A stretch of DNA of 64,000 nt from Xanthobacteraceae bacterium 501b (GTDB lineage: Bacteria; Pseudomonadota; Alphaproteobacteria; Rhizobiales; Xanthobacteraceae), in assembly GCA_000378025.1 (NCBI GenBank), contig KB899087.1:806001-870000 (forward strand). The letters are read 5' to 3'. The stretch's first letter is position 1, and each line of letters starts with the position of its first letter. The position numbers and the translations under genes were made by a program. Under the pieces are notes generated by a model. It was not told where the DNA came from and searched no databases. It worked only from the letters and a program-made list of their open reading frames with translations. Below are positions 12,601 to 18,384 of the stretch, one piece after another.

Positions 12601-13204
12601 TGCCGCGGCCGATGGCGAGGCCGCCATAGTTCAGGCTGCCGGCATTGGCGACATAGAGCAGCTCGCCATCCGTCATGTTGACGGTGCCGGAGCCGCCGGT
12701 CGTGTTGGTGGAGCCGCCGCCGACCCAGATGCGGCCGACCGACGTTCCGGGTGCGGTGCTGGTGTCGGCCAGATTCACCTGAAGCGTGCCGCCTGAGATG
12801 TTCAGCGTGCCGCTGCCGCCATTGCCGATCTCGATGCGGCCGGCCGAGCTGCCGCTTGTCGTGTTGACGGTGAGGGTCGACGTGCTGCTCAGCGTCAGGG
12901 CCGCGTCGCCGTCAGCATTGCCGATGATGAATGGCGAGGTGTTGAAGGTTAGCTGGAGCGAGCTTCCGGCGCCGGGAAGAGTCCAGTCCGCGCCCGAAAT
13001 GAAGCTCGATCCACCTTGCGCAGTGATGGTGTCCGGCTGGCCAGTTTCGATGGCCGCCTCGACTGCCGTGGCAAACGCAGCTTGATCTGTGACGGTAACG
13101 GTGTCGGCACGGGCCACGTCCGGGGTGGCGACCTGCGCAAGCACAGACAGAGCGGCCACACCCGCACACAGCCGCGCTGCGCGTGCTTTCAATAAGCCAG
13201 CCAC
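1..13204 (-). CDS. Giant autotransporter-type adhesin, N-terminal part (truncated by left edge)
   Basis: One open minus-strand frame runs from a GTG at 13204 (GGGGGACGG just upstream) to base 1: 4401 codons with no C-terminal barrel in view. Residues 1-35 form a signal peptide with a hydrophobic core and an ARA-type cleavage site. The first ~460 residues after it carry GTGTFNISGG-like repeats of the T5SS/PEP-CTERM-associated type. The rest is mostly autotransporter-associated beta-strand (PATR) repeats of about 89 residues with the core GTNTYQGGTTVSAGTLQV, predicted to stack into a right-handed beta-helix. Two long modules (around 10350-11190 and 7860-8700) are duplicates, each with a CX5C pair. 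A QWWNG/GGDGTW module lies near 860-1190. By family knowledge this is a secreted or surface-anchored type Va passenger; the translocator barrel should lie left of the window. Ligand unknown. It lies 350 bases behind icd in the same direction. Confidence 0.9.
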   Translation of the reverse strand, partial: MAGLLKARAARLCAGVAALSVLAQVATPDVARADTVTVTDQAAFATAVEAAIETGQPDTITAQGGSSFISGADWTLPGAGSSLQLTFNTSPFIIGNADGDAALTLSSTSTLTVNTTSGSSAGRIEIGNGGSGTLNISGGTLQVNLADTSTAPGTSVGRIWVGGGSTNTTGGSGTVNMTDGELLYVANAGSLNYGGLAIGRGTGVTGGFNQSGGEVSFNSAGSLDLGTQGGTGTYALSGDAVFDASSGGMTAYIGSRTSGAGGSGTAASGTLTISDNAQFSMTTGSFTGGQLYVGDSKGVGVITQDGAGSVVTLGLANPIRFGSDVSNYGTGGTGTYNLSAGTLSVQNVGGSPQLVFGAASGGTGTFNISGGSADVATTFILASVSGSTGTVNLTGGTLTLSGSSYLSFGSGTGTFNLDGGTFSVGGTNGIRGTGAFNFGNGTLLVSSTLTTSNAMTLKTGATATVNTNGNSATLSGVLSGDGGLAKTGAGTLTLSGTNTYTGGTTVSAGTLEIGSNSALGTGTATVTAAATLAFGVSATGVSNALVVNTGATATLNVASGSTTLSGAISGMGAVTKSGAGTLTLTGTNTSAGTLTVAAGTLTAGAAGALSSSAAVSLSDGATLNLTASQIIAGLSGSGTVTTNTNNLTVNIATDSTFSGTITNGGFGWNSSYGTFTKAGSGTLTLSNATITGGESYIQGGAVSVTSGTSAVDYLAVGTGTSSGTPNTGSLLVSGGTLNIGTALQVGDWGGTGTVTQTGGIVNVAATCGDLSHCASLNIGNQGGTGTYTISAGTLNLIGGLNNLGRSTGTRAASTGTLNISGTGTVVVQTSVDGPASLVLGNREVGATNNGTGAIYQTGGTLTISADSHLYLSAYGAGRYDLLGGTLQVGGTGGLLGNYTGGSGTYVFNLGGGTIQVIGSNLVTSVKATLVADTTSTIDTNGLNATWSGVLSGSGALTKSGAGTLTLSGTNTYSGDTTLAAGTLSIGADANLGDAGQALIFTGGTLATTQTFTSGRRADFTADGVFAVATGTTLTLNGPLEGDGALVKSGAGTLVLASENTYRGGTELNAGTLSVSDNLNFGEESGGLTFNGGTLKTTASFETGRSVSLTGAGTISTDASTTLTLSSIISGDGSLTKLGAGTLVLAGTNTYGGGTTLSAGTLQISADANLGGAAGGLTFAGGTLSTTGSFSSARTVALTSNATIVTADATALTLSGVISGTGSLTKSGSGTLVLTGSNAYTGGTTVSTGTLQVSADANLGGTGALTLSGGTLATTGTFSSSRNVTLTGTGTINTATGTTLTLSGVVSSGALAKTGAGTLILTGTNTYTGGTSVSAGTLEIGSNSALGTGTATVTADATLAFNSSATSVSNALAVNTGVTATLNVASGSTTLSGNISGTGAVTKSGAGTLVLTGSNTYLGATEVAAGTLTAGSTGALSTSTALTVASGATFSLDAAQLLIGSLAGAGNVTTGTNALIAGLDNTNTSFSGTLANFGTAYGGEAAGTFSKAGTGTLTIDGATIAGGEAYVFGGTVAVTSGTASVDYFSVGTSTTSGTPNTGTLAISGGTLNVGVGLQIGDWGGTGTVNQTGGTLNISATCGESANCASINIGNQGGTGTYNISAGTLSIQGGLNNIGRNSGSNPAGSGTLNISGTGTVELSTGVSGGGTLILGNREPGASNGQSTGTITQTGGTFRVRSGTTFYLSAYGDGRYDLNGGVFELGGDLRTRFGASSPTGTYAFNLGGGSIRIIDNAITTAVNATLVDGVTTSLDTNGFGATFSGVLSGGGGLAKTGLGTLTLSGTNTFTGGISVTAGTLSIVADANLGDAAGALTLSGGVLASTISFTSARTIHLGANGGTFFNTGAVTLTLSGTLDGTGTLTKIGGGTLVLAGTNSYTGATTVSAGTLQVSTANFSANILNNGTVAISQTTDGTYAGVISGTGALTKLGSGVVTLTGTNTYEGGTTISAGTLQIGNGGAAGSITGNITDNAALIFNRSDDVTYSGDISGTGTLTQAGSGTLILSGTNTYSGGTTISSGTVEIAANAGLGTGALTLAGGTLSTTDTFTSSRNVSLSSSSSISVATGTTLTLSGIISSTGGLTANGAGTLVLSGTNAYGGVTTVSAGTLQIGAGSTTGVVAGDIVNNSALVFNRSNNITYAGVISGTGSVTQAGAGTLTLSGSNTFTGGLFVSAGTVSVAEDADMGGVTNQVTLSGGGILSVGAAFTSDRTFHLGTGGGTIFADSTNNLTLTGTVDGSGGLTKTGTATLTLSGTTSYTGATTVSAGTLQIDTASFSSDIVNNATVAFGSDLTYAGTISGTGKVTKNGTGTLILSGTNTYSGITTISAGTLQVASDTALGSGTLTLGGGTLSTTGTFTFSPNVTLTSSSSVSVATGTTLTLSGIVSGTGFGLTANGAGTLLLSGINTYSGGTTIASGTVQIAANSGLGATNGTVTFSGGTLAVTGTFTNSRVTTLSGSGGTIAPADGATLTWNGKISGSGALTIAGAGTLVLGGANDYTGGTTISAGTVRINADSRLGDASGALTLAGGTLATTAVFSTSRDITVTGTGSLAAAASTTLTVAGVIAGTGALAQTGAGTVILSGDNTYSGGTAISAGTVQVSSDGNLGNDAGGLTLSGGGKLAASATVTSNRAVALDGAGAFAPATSMSLTLGGVISGLGSLTQSGAGTLILAGTNTYSGGTTVSAGTLQVSADANLGDTSGSLTISGSSSSLVTTTSFSSGRAVTLANGFIKPDNGTTLTLSGVLSGTLLRMAGGGTLVLTGTNTYTGTTSISAGTLQVSADANLGAGTQISFTTGTLATTGTFSSTRTVSLNGAATFAPSTGTTLTLTGVISGSGSLTQAGTGTLILSGTSTYTGGTTVSAGTLEVSADSNLGGTGSLTLNGGTLATTGTFNLVRSVSLTGTGTFSQAAGTTLSVMGNITGSGGLIKTGEGTLVLEGTKTYSGGTTVAAGTLEIGANQNLGNSSAGLTLSGGTLSVIGSFSSSRAVTLTSSTSSTISTDDGVSLTLGDTLSGGGALTKSGLGTLILTGTNTYSGGTTLSGGLLQISDDANLGGSTGGLTLAGGALAVIADITSARTVSMTGSSAINVDPARTLTLTGDISGSGSYAKTGDGTLILTGDDTHDGGTSISGGTLQVGDGGTSGSLAGNVSVDAALVFNRSDDLTFTGEVSGQGTLTQAGTGTLTLTGASSHGGGTTISAGTLQIGNGGSTGAITGDVANDGALVFNRSDDVTFDGTISGSGSVTQAGSGTLTLTADNLYAGGTLISAGTLKVASDAKLGDAAGGLTLSGGGTLAASDSFSSDRAIALTGNGAFAPDGIATLTLNGIISGAGSLTLSGDGILALTATNTYSGGTTLRAGILQVSADANLGGPLGGTPGGTLGSLTLDGGTLATTDTFTSARALAFTSSGTFQTASGTTLTLTGAMTGQGTIYKTGTGTLILAGTNTENDYGVTISAGTLQIGNGGTSGVLLGDVSNNGAVVFNRSDSTTLSGFMEGSGSLTQAGTGTLTLGFAGNSYTGGTFVTAGTLSIGADGAMGDAAGGLTLAGGTLATTATFTSARAVTLTGTGTVSTAESTTLTLSGVLSSTGALSKSGAGTLVLSGTNLYEGGTTVSAGTLQVAANEALGDASGGLGLSGGILATTATFSSARAVTLSGTGTLAPATGSTLTLSGVVSGTGALTMAGAGTLVLSGTNTYEGGTTVSAGTLQVAADANLGNAAGSLTLAGGTLATTANMTSARDVTLTGTGTVSTAESTTLTLSGVLSSTGALTKSGAGTLVLSGTNTYQGGTTVAAGTLQIGADGALGDAAGGLTLAGGTLATTATFTSARDVTLTGSGTVSTAESTTLTLSGVLSSSGSLTKSGAGILVLSGTNTYQGGTTVAAGTLQVSGSIAGAASVGSGATLSGSGSIGGNVTLATGASLAAGVTGTAGTLSVGGDLSVASGATLAFTLAVPNDPDSTLNDRIAVTGDLTLSGGLVTVNDGGSFQAGSYRLIDYAGALTLQGDGLTLTGVPAALSGSVIQTSVAGQVNLIAIVDGVSTQWWNGAGTAGSGTITGGDGTWNAASANWSNVDGTIASSWIEGGLAIFNGTAGTVTLGSAISASGLQFAVTGYQLQGAQTLTLVAQADDSAPFIKVDDGTATLAVTLAGTDGLTKTGAGTLVLSGTNLYQGGTTVAAGTLQVAADANLGNASGGLTLASGTLAVTVTFASARNVTLTGTGTVSTAESTTLTLSGIISGTGALVKTGAGTLVLSGTNTYQGGTTVSAGTLQVGADANLGKASGGLTLAGGTLATTVTFTSARAITLTGTGTVSTAESTTLTLSGVLSSTGALTKSGAGTLILSGTNTYQGGTTVSAGTLQVAADANLGNAAGSLTLAGGTLATTANMTSARDVTL
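1555..2630 (-). repeat. Tandem ~267-bp PATR repeats, near-identical (array B)
   Basis: Four consecutive units of 267-270 bases start near 1555, 1822, 2089 and 2359 and encode the same beta-strand repeat as array A. Arrays A and B are separated by a non-PATR linker and a QWWNG module (about 700-1550). Units further upstream in the gene (2630-7900) are the same family but clearly diverged, so the newest copies sit nearest the left edge. Confidence 0.8.
7860..8700 (-). repeat. Long passenger module, copy B
   Basis: This segment encodes a TCGESANC cysteine pair, NIGNQGGTGTY, LILGNREPGASN, and a YLSAYGDGRYDLNGG segment in that order. The same order of motifs recurs about 2.49 kb upstream in the gene (10350-11190). 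It is therefore a duplicated structural module rather than a simple PATR unit. Confidence 0.75.
10350..11190 (-). repeat. Long passenger module, copy A
   Basis: This is the partner of the module at 7860-8700. It encodes TCGDLSHC, NIGNQGGTGTY, LVLGNREVGATN and YLSAYGAGRYDLLGG in the same order and spacing. Flanking PATR units are also parallel (for example 8990-9240 and 11450-11700 both carry the same V/ATLNVASGST segment), so the duplication unit is about 2.45-2.5 kb. Confidence 0.75.
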
Positions 13205-13554
13205 ACCCGTCCCCCGCACCGTTTGCTCTGCGAGTGCCGCAGAGCAGACTCGCCCCTAGTCTGCGCTAAGTCAGTACCGTTCTACGCTGTCGGGTCTGCG
13301 ACACGCAACGACGCGAGGCAATTCTGGGTAGCGATTTTTGTAGGCTTCCATCCGATCGCGCGTGTCGCGGCCCTGCGCTGGCAGCCGGCACGGTCTTTGA
13401 CGGTAATCGGATCATCCTGCGGCGGGGGCGGCTGTCAACAGGTTGTGGGGTAGTGGAGTTTCAGTAGTGCGTGCCCCGCTGTGAGCGCCTTCCATCGGGC
13501 GCGGCCGACGGGCGGGAAGTTCCCCGGGACGTGTCACGCCCCGGGGAGGGTACC
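13205..13554. other. Intergenic region between icd and giant adhesin
   Basis: 350 bases without a convincing gene. It holds the icd 3' hairpin at its right end and must hold the adhesin promoter, but I see no clear -35/-10 pair. The ribosome site GGGGGACGG lies directly before the adhesin GTG. Confidence 0.5.
13521..13547 (-). terminator. GC hairpin downstream of icd
   Basis: TCCCCGGG at 13521-13528 pairs perfectly with CCCGGGGA at 13540-13547 around an 11-base loop, 8 bases past the icd stop. No run of T follows on the minus strand, so it may be a weak terminator or an mRNA 3' stabiliser. Confidence 0.45.
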
Positions 13555-14766
13555 TCAGGCGAGCGCCTTGCTCAGATTCTCGGAGATCTTGTCGAGGAAG
13601 CCGGTCGTGGAGAGCCACTTCTGGTCGGCGCCGACGAGCAAAGCGAGGTCCTTGGTCATGTAGCCGCTCTCGACCGTGTCGATGCACACCTTCTCCAGCG
13701 TGGCGCAGAAGGCGGCGAGTTCGGCATTGTCGTCGAGCTTGGCGCGATGGGCGAGGCCACGGGTCCAGGCGAAGATCGAGGCGATGGAGTTGGTCGAGGT
13801 CTCCTTGCCCTTCTGGTGCTCGCGGTAATGGCGCGTCACCGTGCCATGCGCCGCTTCGGCTTCCACCGTCTTGCCGTCCGGGGTCATCAGCACCGAGGTC
13901 ATCAGGCCGAGCGAACCGAAGCCCTGCGCCACGATGTCGGACTGCACGTCGCCATCATAGTTCTTGCAGGCCCAGACATAGCCGCCGGACCATTTGAGGG
14001 CCGAGGCGACCATGTCGTCGATCAGCCGGTGCTCGTACCAGATCTTGTGCTTCTCGAACTCGGCCTTGAACTCGGCCTCGTAGATCTCCTGGAAGATCTG
14101 CCGGAACCGGCCATCATACTGCTTGAGGATGGTGTCCTTGGTGGAGAGGTACACCGGGTATTTCCGCATCAGGCCGTAATTGAGCGAGGCGCGGGCGAAT
14201 TCGGCGATGGATTCGTCGATATTGTACATCGACAGCGCCACGCCGGCGCCGGGGTACTTGTAGACCTCGTGCTCGATCACCTGGCCGTCGTCGCCGACGA
14301 ACTTGATGGTCAGCGTGCCCTTGCCGGGAACGAGGAAGTCGGTGGCGCGGTACTGGTCGCCGAAAGCGTGGCGGCCGACGATGATCGGCTGGGTCCAGCC
14401 CGGCACGAGGCGGGGCACGTTCTTGCAGATGATCGGCTCGCGGAAGATCACCCCGCCGAGGATGTTGCGGATCGTGCCGTTGGGCGAGCGCCACATCTTC
14501 TTGAGGTTGTATTCGGTCATCCGGCCGGCATCGGGGGTGATGGTGGCGCACTTCACGCCCACGCCCACGCGCTTGATCGCCTCGGCGGCGTCGATGGTGA
14601 CCTGATCGGCCGTCGCGTCGCGGTTCTCAACGCCGAGATCGTAATACTCGAGCGGCACGTCGAGATAGGGATGGATCAACTTGTCCTTGATGTACTGCCA
14701 GATGATCCGGGTCATCTCGTCGCCGTCGAGCTCGACGACCGGATTCGCCACCTTGATCTTCGCCAT
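13555..14766 (-). CDS. icd: NADP-dependent isocitrate dehydrogenase (eukaryote-type)
   Basis: 403 residues, the normal length for the homodimeric type II (eukaryote-like) isocitrate dehydrogenases common in Alphaproteobacteria. It oxidises isocitrate to 2-oxoglutarate and CO2 with NADP in the TCA cycle, in the cytoplasm. Visible landmarks are the isocitrate-binding SPNGTIR at residues 94-100, Tyr139, Lys210, the metal-binding aspartates around 250-251, 273 and 277, and the isocitrate/isopropylmalate dehydrogenase signature beginning NYDGD at 269. [11 protein letters not shown] near 305-315 fits the NADP-binding loop. Start chosen at ATG 14766, preceded by AGGTG at 8-12 bases. It is transcribed alone; the next gene upstream is divergent. 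Confidence 0.97.
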   Translation of the reverse strand: MAKIKVANPVVELDGDEMTRIIWQYIKDKLIHPYLDVPLEYYDLGVENRDATADQVTIDAAEAIKRVGVGVKCATITPDAGRMTEYNLKKMWRSPNGTIRNILGGVIFREPIICKNVPRLVPGWTQPIIVGRHAFGDQYRATDFLVPGKGTLTIKFVGDDGQVIEHEVYKYPGAGVALSMYNIDESIAEFARASLNYGLMRKYPVYLSTKDTILKQYDGRFRQIFQEIYEAEFKAEFEKHKIWYEHRLIDDMVASALKWSGGYVWACKNYDGDVQSDIVAQGFGSLGLMTSVLMTPDGKTVEAEAAHGTVTRHYREHQKGKETSTNSIASIFAWTRGLAHRAKLDDNAELAAFCATLEKVCIDTVESGYMTKDLALLVGADQKWLSTTGFLDKISENLSKALA

Positions 14767-15044
14767 GAAATATCACCTCGCACGGAAATCATTGTCGGAG
14801 GGGTCGCGGCGCGTGTCCGCGCGGGCAGACGCCGGATGCGCGGGTGATACCGCGCGGGGCGCAGCAGGGGAAGCAGGTAACGGGCCAAATAGCGGAGAAA
14901 GCGGCGCCAAATGCGCCTTCTCCCCCAAGCCGTTCTGGCATTCCGTATGCCTTGCGCGTCCCGTGCCGGGCGGCCGCGCCGCTTCGCAACCGTCATCCGG
15001 ACCGCTATAGGAGCACACGCCCCGCCACCCAGGAGAAAACCGCC
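14767..15044. promoter_or_regulatory. Divergent promoter region icd / RNA methyltransferase
   Basis: 278 bases separate two divergent starts, so promoters for both genes must lie here. The stretch is very GC-rich and I could not identify specific -35/-10 boxes. Ribosome sites are visible at both ends. Confidence 0.4.
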
Positions 15045-15881
15045 ATGTCCGGCACCGACAGCACGAAGCCCTGGCTGGAAGGCGGGCCGGTGGTGATTCT
15101 GGTCGAGCCGCAGCTCGGCGAGAATATCGGCTCGGCGGTGCGGGCGATGGGCAATTTCGGCCTGTCGCGGCTGCGCCTGGTCAATCCGCGCGAGGGCTGG
15201 CCCAACCCGAAGGCCGTGACCTTCGCCTCCGGCGCCGACCGCATCCTCGACAATGCGCAGGTGTTTCCCGATCTGCGGGCGGCGCTGGCCGACCTTAATT
15301 TCGTCGTTGCCGCCACGGCGCGCGAGCGCGGCATGCAGAAATCCGTGCTCGGTGCCGACGAAGTCGCGCGCGAGGTGGTGGGCCGCATGGCCGGGGGCGA
15401 GCAGGTGGGGCTGGTGTTCGGGCGCGAGCGCACCGGGCTCTATACGGAGGAGGTGTCGCTCGCCGACGTAATCCTCACCTTGCCGGTGAATCCCGCCTTC
15501 GCCTCGCTCAATCTCGGCATGGCGGTGGCGGTGGTGGCCTATGAATGGTTCAAGCTCTCCTCGGGCGGCGCGTTGCCGTTCCAGCCGCCGGACCGCTACA
15601 AGGTCGCCGACAAGGCCGACCTGCTGGCCTTCTTCGACCATCTCGAGCGTGAACTCGACGCGGCGCTGTTCTTCCGCTCGCCGACCAAGCGGCCCGTCAC
15701 CATCCGCAACATCCGCAACATCTTCCACCGCGTCGGGCTGACGCGGCAGGATGTGGCCACGCTGCACGGCATCGTGGGCGCACTGGTGGAGGGCCGGGGG
15801 CTGCGCGAGGCGCGCACGGCGGCGCGGCTGGAGGGACGGCGCGAGGAGGGCGGCGCGGGCGAGGGCGGGGCGGAAAGCTGA
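15045..15881 (+). CDS. RNA methyltransferase, TrmJ/TrmH (SPOUT) family
   Basis: 278 residues from ATG 15045, with AGGAGAAA 6-13 bases upstream; an in-frame extension further upstream reads through non-coding DNA. The fold is the SPOUT alpha/beta-knot class: motif 1 (EPQLGENIGSAVRAMGNFG, residues about 23-41), motif 2 (GLVFGRERTGL, about 125-135) and motif 3 (SLNLGMAVAVVAYE, about 155-170), which together build the S-adenosylmethionine knot. The family 2'-O-methylates tRNA or rRNA ribose; the length and the C-terminal helical tail with RPVTIRNIRNIF resemble TrmJ, which modifies position 32 of tRNAs. The last ~15 residues are a Gly/Glu/Arg-rich low-complexity tail. The exact target nucleotide cannot be read from sequence. 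Confidence 0.85.
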   Translation: MSGTDSTKPWLEGGPVVILVEPQLGENIGSAVRAMGNFGLSRLRLVNPREGWPNPKAVTFASGADRILDNAQVFPDLRAALADLNFVVAATARERGMQKSVLGADEVAREVVGRMAGGEQVGLVFGRERTGLYTEEVSLADVILTLPVNPAFASLNLGMAVAVVAYEWFKLSSGGALPFQPPDRYKVADKADLLAFFDHLERELDAALFFRSPTKRPVTIRNIRNIFHRVGLTRQDVATLHGIVGALVEGRGLREARTAARLEGRREEGGAGEGGAES

Positions 15882-15944
15882 TTTGCCTGCAACGAAGCGT
15901 TCACCAAGATGCGCCATATTGATGCCCGGGATGGAGGACATCAG

Positions 15945-16868
15945 ATGCGTATCGAGGCTTCTCCCGTAACCGTTGCCGGCCTACGCGGCGTCTCGCCACC
16001 TGCTTCGTCCACCGGGGCTGTCGCCGTGTCGTCTCTGCCGCCTGCCACCGCTCTTCATGCGCCGACCATTCTCGTGTTCGATTCCGGGCTCGGCGGGCTC
16101 TCCGTGTTCCGCGAGCTCGCCCGCGCGCGGCCGGATGCGCGCTTCGTCTATGCCGCCGACGACGCCGCCTTTCCCTATGGCGCGCTCACCGAGGCGGCGC
16201 TGGTCGCGCGGGTGATGGCGGTGATGGAGCATCTGATCGCCCGCCACGCGCCCGATGCGGTGGTGATCGCCTGCCACACCGCCTCGACCCTCGTGCTGCC
16301 GCCGCTGCGGGCGCGCTTTGATATCCCCTTCGTCGGCACCGTGCCGGCGATCAAGCCGGCCTGCGAAAGCTCGCTGACGCGGCAGGTGAGCGTGCTGGCG
16401 ACACCGGGGACGGTGCGGCGCGACTACACGCAGAAGCTGATCCATGATTTCGCCGGCGATTGCCGGGTGACGCTGGTTGGCTCCACCCGCCTGGCGCCGC
16501 TGGCCGAGGCGGCGATGCGCGGCGAGGAGGTGAGCGACGCGGAGATCGCCGCCGAGATCGCCCCCGCCTTCGTGCGTGAGGGGCGCGCGCGCACCGACAC
16601 GGTGGTGCTGGCCTGCACCCATTATCCACTGCTGCGCGACCGGCTGGAGAAGGTGGCGCCCTGGCCGGTGCGCTGGATCGACCCCGCCCCGGCGATCGCC
16701 CGGCGCCTGTCCTCGCTGATCGGCCCGGTCGCTTTCGCCGCCAGCCCGGCGCCGCTGCGGCTGTTTTCCACCAGAAAGCCCCTCGACGCGGGAATGGTGG
16801 AGCGCATCGTCGGGCGGCGCGCGCGGGCCGGCGAAATCCTCGCCATGGACGCGCCGGCGCCCGCGTGA
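15945..16868 (+). CDS. murI: Glutamate racemase
   Basis: 307 residues from ATG 15945, chosen over an in-frame ATG at 15909 because GGAGG lies 8 bases before it. It interconverts L- and D-glutamate for peptidoglycan synthesis in the cytoplasm. The N-terminal FDSGLGG motif is at 45-51. The two catalytic cysteines are Cys110 in ACHTAS and Cys224 in ACTHYP, one per alpha/beta domain. The first ~40 residues are a Ser/Ala/Pro-rich extension before the conserved fold, so the true start could be a little further in. A gene for a murein lytic enzyme follows after 70 bases on the same strand, which makes a small cell-wall pair plausible. Confidence 0.92.
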   Translation: MRIEASPVTVAGLRGVSPPASSTGAVAVSSLPPATALHAPTILVFDSGLGGLSVFRELARARPDARFVYAADDAAFPYGALTEAALVARVMAVMEHLIARHAPDAVVIACHTASTLVLPPLRARFDIPFVGTVPAIKPACESSLTRQVSVLATPGTVRRDYTQKLIHDFAGDCRVTLVGSTRLAPLAEAAMRGEEVSDAEIAAEIAPAFVREGRARTDTVVLACTHYPLLRDRLEKVAPWPVRWIDPAPAIARRLSSLIGPVAFAASPAPLRLFSTRKPLDAGMVERIVGRRARAGEILAMDAPAPA

Positions 16869-16938
16869 TCCACTGGCACCGGCGCCTTGCCCGTGCCGCG
16901 ATCCCTGCCCAACATGCCGCAACGGCAGGAGCCTTGAC

Positions 16939-18204
16939 GTGACGCGCGACCTCTTCAACGCCCTTCATCCGGCGATCCCTTCAAGCCGCCGGGCCTTTCT
17001 TATCGGTGCGGCGGCGAGCCTGGGCAGCCTCGCGCTCGGTGGCGACGCCAGCGCGCAGGTGGCGAAGGAGCGATTCGAGGCGTGGGTGGTGACGTTTCAG
17101 CCCCGTGCCCGCGCCAAGGGCATTTCCGATTCGGTCTATGAGCAGGTGATGGGCGGGCTGCGGCCCGACACCTCGGTCTATGCCAAGGACAGCGCCCAGC
17201 CGGAATTTCGCGAACAGCTCTGGCAATATCTCAACCGCCGCATTTCCGATTGGCGGCTGATCACCGGCCGGGCGGCGGCGAAGGAGAACGCCGCGCTGAT
17301 GAAGCGGCTGCAAAAGGATTTCGGCGTCGAGCCGGATGTGCTGCTCGGCCTGTGGGGCATGGAAAGCGCCTTTGGCGAGCTCGTCACCGACCCCGACCAC
17401 ATGAAGCCGGTCTTCCCCGCGCTTGCCGCGCTGGCCTGGGGTGAGCCGCGCCGGCGCTCCTATTGGGAAACCGAGCTGATCAACGGCCTCGCCATCGTGC
17501 AGCGCGGCTGGGCGAGCCCGGACGAGATGCTCGGCTCCTGGGCCGGGGCGATGGGGCACACGCAATGGATGCCGGAAGTCTGGCTCAATCTCGGCGTCGA
17601 CTATGACGGCAATGGCGCACCCTCGCCCTACAGCGTGCCGGACGCGCTGGCCGGCTCCTCGCTCTACCTCATCAAGCGCGGCAAGTACCAGCGCGGCCTG
17701 CCGTGGGGCTTCGAGGTTCGGATGGAGGGCGTGCCGGAAAAATACGCCGACGCCAAAGCCTGGCGCACGGTGGCGGAGTGGGCCAAGCTCGGCGTGACGC
17801 CGGCCGGCGGCGGGCGCTTCGACCTGCCGAAGGCGCGCGCCCGCCTATGGGCGCCGGTGGGGCCGGAAGGGCCGTGCTTCCTGTTGACGCAGAACTTCTA
17901 TGCCGTGCGCAGCTACAACCCGTCGATGAACTATGCCCTCGCCGTCTGCCATCTCGGCGACCGGGTACTTGGCGGCGAGCCCTTCCTCACGCCCTTCCCC
18001 GGCGGGGAGCGGGCGCTGACCCTGGCCGAGATCCAGGACGTGCAGCGCCGGTTGACCCGCGCGGGATTCGACACTGGCGGCGTCGATGGCCGGGTGGGCA
18101 ACATGACCATGCGCGCGGTGGCCAATTTCCAGCGCAAGATGGGCGTCGAGCCCGACGGCTATGCCAGCCTCGAAGTGCTGGCGGCGCTGCGCGGCGGACG
18201 GTAA
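16939..18204 (+). CDS. MltB-like lytic murein transglycosylase with C-terminal peptidoglycan-binding domain
   Basis: 421 residues from GTG 16939 (AGGAG 9 bases upstream). The N terminus has a Tat-type signal, SRRAFL at 16-21 followed by a short hydrophobic stretch and ASA, so export to the periplasm folded is likely. Residues about 42-330 match the MltB/SLT_2 lytic transglycosylase domain, with catalytic Glu142 in WGMESAFGE and the GAMGHTQWMP motif near 196-205. Residues about 350-418 form a PG_binding_1 domain (LTLAEIQDVQRRLTRAGF, GGVDGRVGNMT). The enzyme cleaves the glycan between MurNAc and GlcNAc leaving a 1,6-anhydro end. It lacks a lipobox, so it is soluble rather than a lipoprotein. 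It follows murI by 70 bases. Confidence 0.93.
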   Translation: MTRDLFNALHPAIPSSRRAFLIGAAASLGSLALGGDASAQVAKERFEAWVVTFQPRARAKGISDSVYEQVMGGLRPDTSVYAKDSAQPEFREQLWQYLNRRISDWRLITGRAAAKENAALMKRLQKDFGVEPDVLLGLWGMESAFGELVTDPDHMKPVFPALAALAWGEPRRRSYWETELINGLAIVQRGWASPDEMLGSWAGAMGHTQWMPEVWLNLGVDYDGNGAPSPYSVPDALAGSSLYLIKRGKYQRGLPWGFEVRMEGVPEKYADAKAWRTVAEWAKLGVTPAGGGRFDLPKARARLWAPVGPEGPCFLLTQNFYAVRSYNPSMNYALAVCHLGDRVLGGEPFLTPFPGGERALTLAEIQDVQRRLTRAGFDTGGVDGRVGNMTMRAVANFQRKMGVEPDGYASLEVLAALRGGR

Positions 18205-18216
18205 GCCCTTTGATCG

Positions 18217-18305
18217 CGTCATCCCGGCCGCGGCGAAGCGACGAGCCGGGATCTTTCCCATCGCGACGAGCGATCCCGGCTCGGCCGACCGCCGTCCGGA
18301 TGACG
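18217..18305. repeat. Nested intergenic palindrome
   Basis: An 89-base element just after the transglycosylase stop. Outer arms CGTCATCC (18217-18224) and GGATGACG (18298-18305) are perfect complements; inner arms GAGCCGGGATC (18243-18253) and GATCCCGGCTC (18272-18282) are also perfect complements over 11 bases. It looks like the dispersed CCGGGATC palindromes seen between genes in Hyphomicrobiales genomes, and may act as a transcript-end hairpin. Confidence 0.7.
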
Positions 18306-18321
18306 GAAGGACGACAGGACC

Positions 18322-18350
18322 TTGACCTCCAGCCCTTTTGTGCCTATGCA
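18322..18350 (+). promoter_or_regulatory. Sigma-70-like promoter of rpsD
   Basis: TTGACC at 18322-18327 and TATGCA at 18345-18350 are separated by exactly 17 bases. The predicted start would leave a leader of roughly 145 bases before rpsD. Confidence 0.55.
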
Positions 18351-18360
18351 CCCGGCCAAG

Positions 18361-18384
18361 CGCGGGGCTGGAAACGGCCCCGCG
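18361..18384 (+). promoter_or_regulatory. Leader hairpin upstream of rpsD
   Basis: CGCGGGGC (18361-18368) pairs perfectly with GCCCCGCG (18377-18384) around an 8-base loop, placed at the very start of the predicted rpsD leader. S4 is a known translational autoregulator in other bacteria, so a structured leader is reasonable, but no homology to a described S4 leader was recognised. Confidence 0.4.

Noticed and set aside
147-12796. Many plus-strand open frames of 60-730 codons across the first adhesin, including regularly spaced ~88-codon ones rich in Val/Pro/Ala
   Set aside because: They are antisense shadows of the minus-strand repeat protein; their stops recur in register with the 267-base repeat, and none has a ribosome site or a recognisable protein pattern.
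13223-13453. 76-codon plus-strand frame between adhesin and icd
   Set aside because: No ribosome site, no recognisable content, and it lies over the adhesin promoter region.
14712-15941. 409-codon minus-strand frame over the RNA methyltransferase
   Set aside because: Shadow frame; the plus-strand product has all three SPOUT motifs.
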